A stretch of DNA of 50,002 nucleotides from an uncultured Oscillospiraceae bacterium. Lineage in GTDB: Bacteria; Bacillota; Clostridia; Oscillospirales; Oscillospiraceae. Where the stretch lies: the NCBI GenBank assembly GCA_910588495.1, contig CAJUPU010000021.1:1-50002 (forward strand). The letters run 5' to 3'. Under the pieces are notes generated by a model that worked only from the letters and a program-made list of their open reading frames with translations, made no database searches and had not been told where the DNA came from. Shown one piece after another: positions 49,298-50,002 of this stretch. The first letter of the stretch is position 1. The number at the start of each line of letters is the position of its first letter. The position numbers were made by a program, and so were the translations under genes.

Positions 49298-50002
49298 ATG
49301 GTAAACTTTGTCATCCTGTTGGAGTGCCTTGGCATATGCCTGACCTTCGTGGCTCTGATCCTCCTGCTCAACGGGGACGGGGCCCGGGAGCAGAAGCTGC
49401 TGATCTTCATCATGTGCGGCTCGCTGGTGCAGAACGTGGGCTATCTGCTGGAGCTCACCGCCCCCACCGTGGAGGCCGCCGTGGCGGCGGTGACGGTGGA
49501 GAACGTGGGCTCCGCCTTCGTCCCGCTGTGCTACTGCTGGTTCACCTATACTTACTGCTACGCGCCCCCGCCCAAAAAGCTGCTGCGCATCCTGGGCGCC
49601 GTCAACTTCCTGGTGCTGCCCTCGGTGTTCTTCAACTGGAACGGCCTGTTCTACCAGCAGTTCGAATGGCTGTCCACCGCCGACGGCTTCCGCTATGTGA
49701 GCATCTCCTACGGCCCCTTATACAGCCTGTTCATGCTCACCCGCATCGTGATCCCCTACATCCTCTCCATCCACACCCTGGTGCGGGCGGTCCGCCAGCG
49801 CTCGGACCGGCAGATCAGCCGCCAGTACAAGACCATCCTGGCCATCTCCACCCTGCCCGTCATCGCTCTGGCCGCCTATGTGCTCAAGGTGTTCAACGTC
49901 TTTGACCTGACCCCGGTGACGCTGGCCCTGTCCATGTCCATGGTGGCCATCGTGGTGTGGAGCCGCCGCAACTACGACTTCCGCCACCTGGCGGCGGAAA
50001 AG
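49298..50002 (+). CDS. 7TM sensor domain protein (histidine kinase-type N-terminus), 3' end beyond window
   Basis: 235 codons open to the window edge. Seven hydrophobic segments: VILLECLGICLTFVALILLL, LLIFIMCGSLVQNVGYLLEL, ENVGSAFVPLCYCWFTYTY, LLRILGAVNFLVLPSVFF, SLFMLTRIVIPYILSIHTLV, TILAISTLPVIALAAYVLK and TPVTLALSMSMVAIVVWS. This matches the N-terminal 7TM region of Firmicute histidine kinases and related diguanylate cyclases (HisK_N-7TM type). The output domain is missing, so kinase, GGDEF or HD-GYP cannot be decided. Weak ribosome binding site (GGTGAG). Confidence 0.75.
   Translation, partial: MVNFVILLECLGICLTFVALILLLNGDGAREQKLLIFIMCGSLVQNVGYLLELTAPTVEAAVAAVTVENVGSAFVPLCYCWFTYTYCYAPPPKKLLRILGAVNFLVLPSVFFNWNGLFYQQFEWLSTADGFRYVSISYGPLYSLFMLTRIVIPYILSIHTLVRAVRQRSDRQISRQYKTILAISTLPVIALAAYVLKVFNVFDLTPVTLALSMSMVAIVVWSRRNYDFRHLAAEK

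Overview
The window looks like a chromosome segment of a strictly anaerobic, spore-forming, high-GC Firmicute, most likely a gut Oscillospiraceae (Flavonifractor, Lawsonibacter or Pseudoflavonifractor type). The support is inferential: very GC-rich codons, a class III (oxygen-sensitive) ribonucleotide reductase, SpoVAC, BlaI/BlaR1-type signalling, LytTR regulators, a yybP-ykoY manganese riboswitch, an SLH-domain surface protein and strong Gram-positive ribosome binding sites. No rRNA or tRNA gene, CRISPR array or insertion sequence with a DDE transposase was seen.

Layout. 1-2.7 kb: the end of an AT-richer mobile segment with two tandem, related tyrosine recombinases, the first cut by the window edge. 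2.8-9.7 kb (minus strand): radC, pyrE, an orphan spoVAC, a degenerate GGDEF protein, dut-nrdG and nrdD, the last with a promoter overlapped by an NrdR-like box. 10.1-13.3 kb: a cysteine-rich protein, dinB behind a LexA-like box, and upp. 13.5-15.7 kb: a LytTR regulator with three membrane proteins. 15.8-17.9 kb: yloU/asp23 and fakA. 18.1-20.5 kb: a small regulated operon (33-aa membrane microprotein, 67-aa HTH protein, two membrane proteins) running into an RluA-type pseudouridine synthase, then a DUF6440-like protein. 20.8-22.5 kb: a Na/Pi cotransporter. 22.7-33.3 kb: an envelope-signalling block with two ECF sigma/anti-sigma pairs facing each other around a BlaI-BlaR1-like pair, then a MacB-type ABC transporter. 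33.4-34.4 kb: manganese riboswitch and mntP. 34.5-38.8 kb: recJ and relA/spoT. 39.1-44.5 kb: a cassette of ATP-grasp ligase, Asp/Glu racemase and a MurE-like ligase, a membrane-tethered HTH protein, and canonical murE. 44.6-50 kb: a tail-fibre-like gene, a large SLH-domain surface protein with a frameshift, and the start of a 7TM sensor protein.

The most interesting non-coding signals are two dispersed, structured intergenic elements, each present twice. One is 162 bp with 19-bp terminal inverted repeats and internal helices that differ between copies by compensatory base changes. The other is about 230 bp, with two hairpins whose stems have both changed sequence between copies while staying perfectly paired. 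Both behave like structure-conserved RNA or DNA elements of unknown function. One copy of the 162-bp element lies between the riboswitch terminator and mntP.

The most interesting coding signal is the ATP-grasp/racemase/MurE-like cassette. Its MurE paralogue lacks the DNPR motif that the second MurE in the window keeps, which suggests a non-canonical, possibly D-aspartate-containing, cell-wall peptide.
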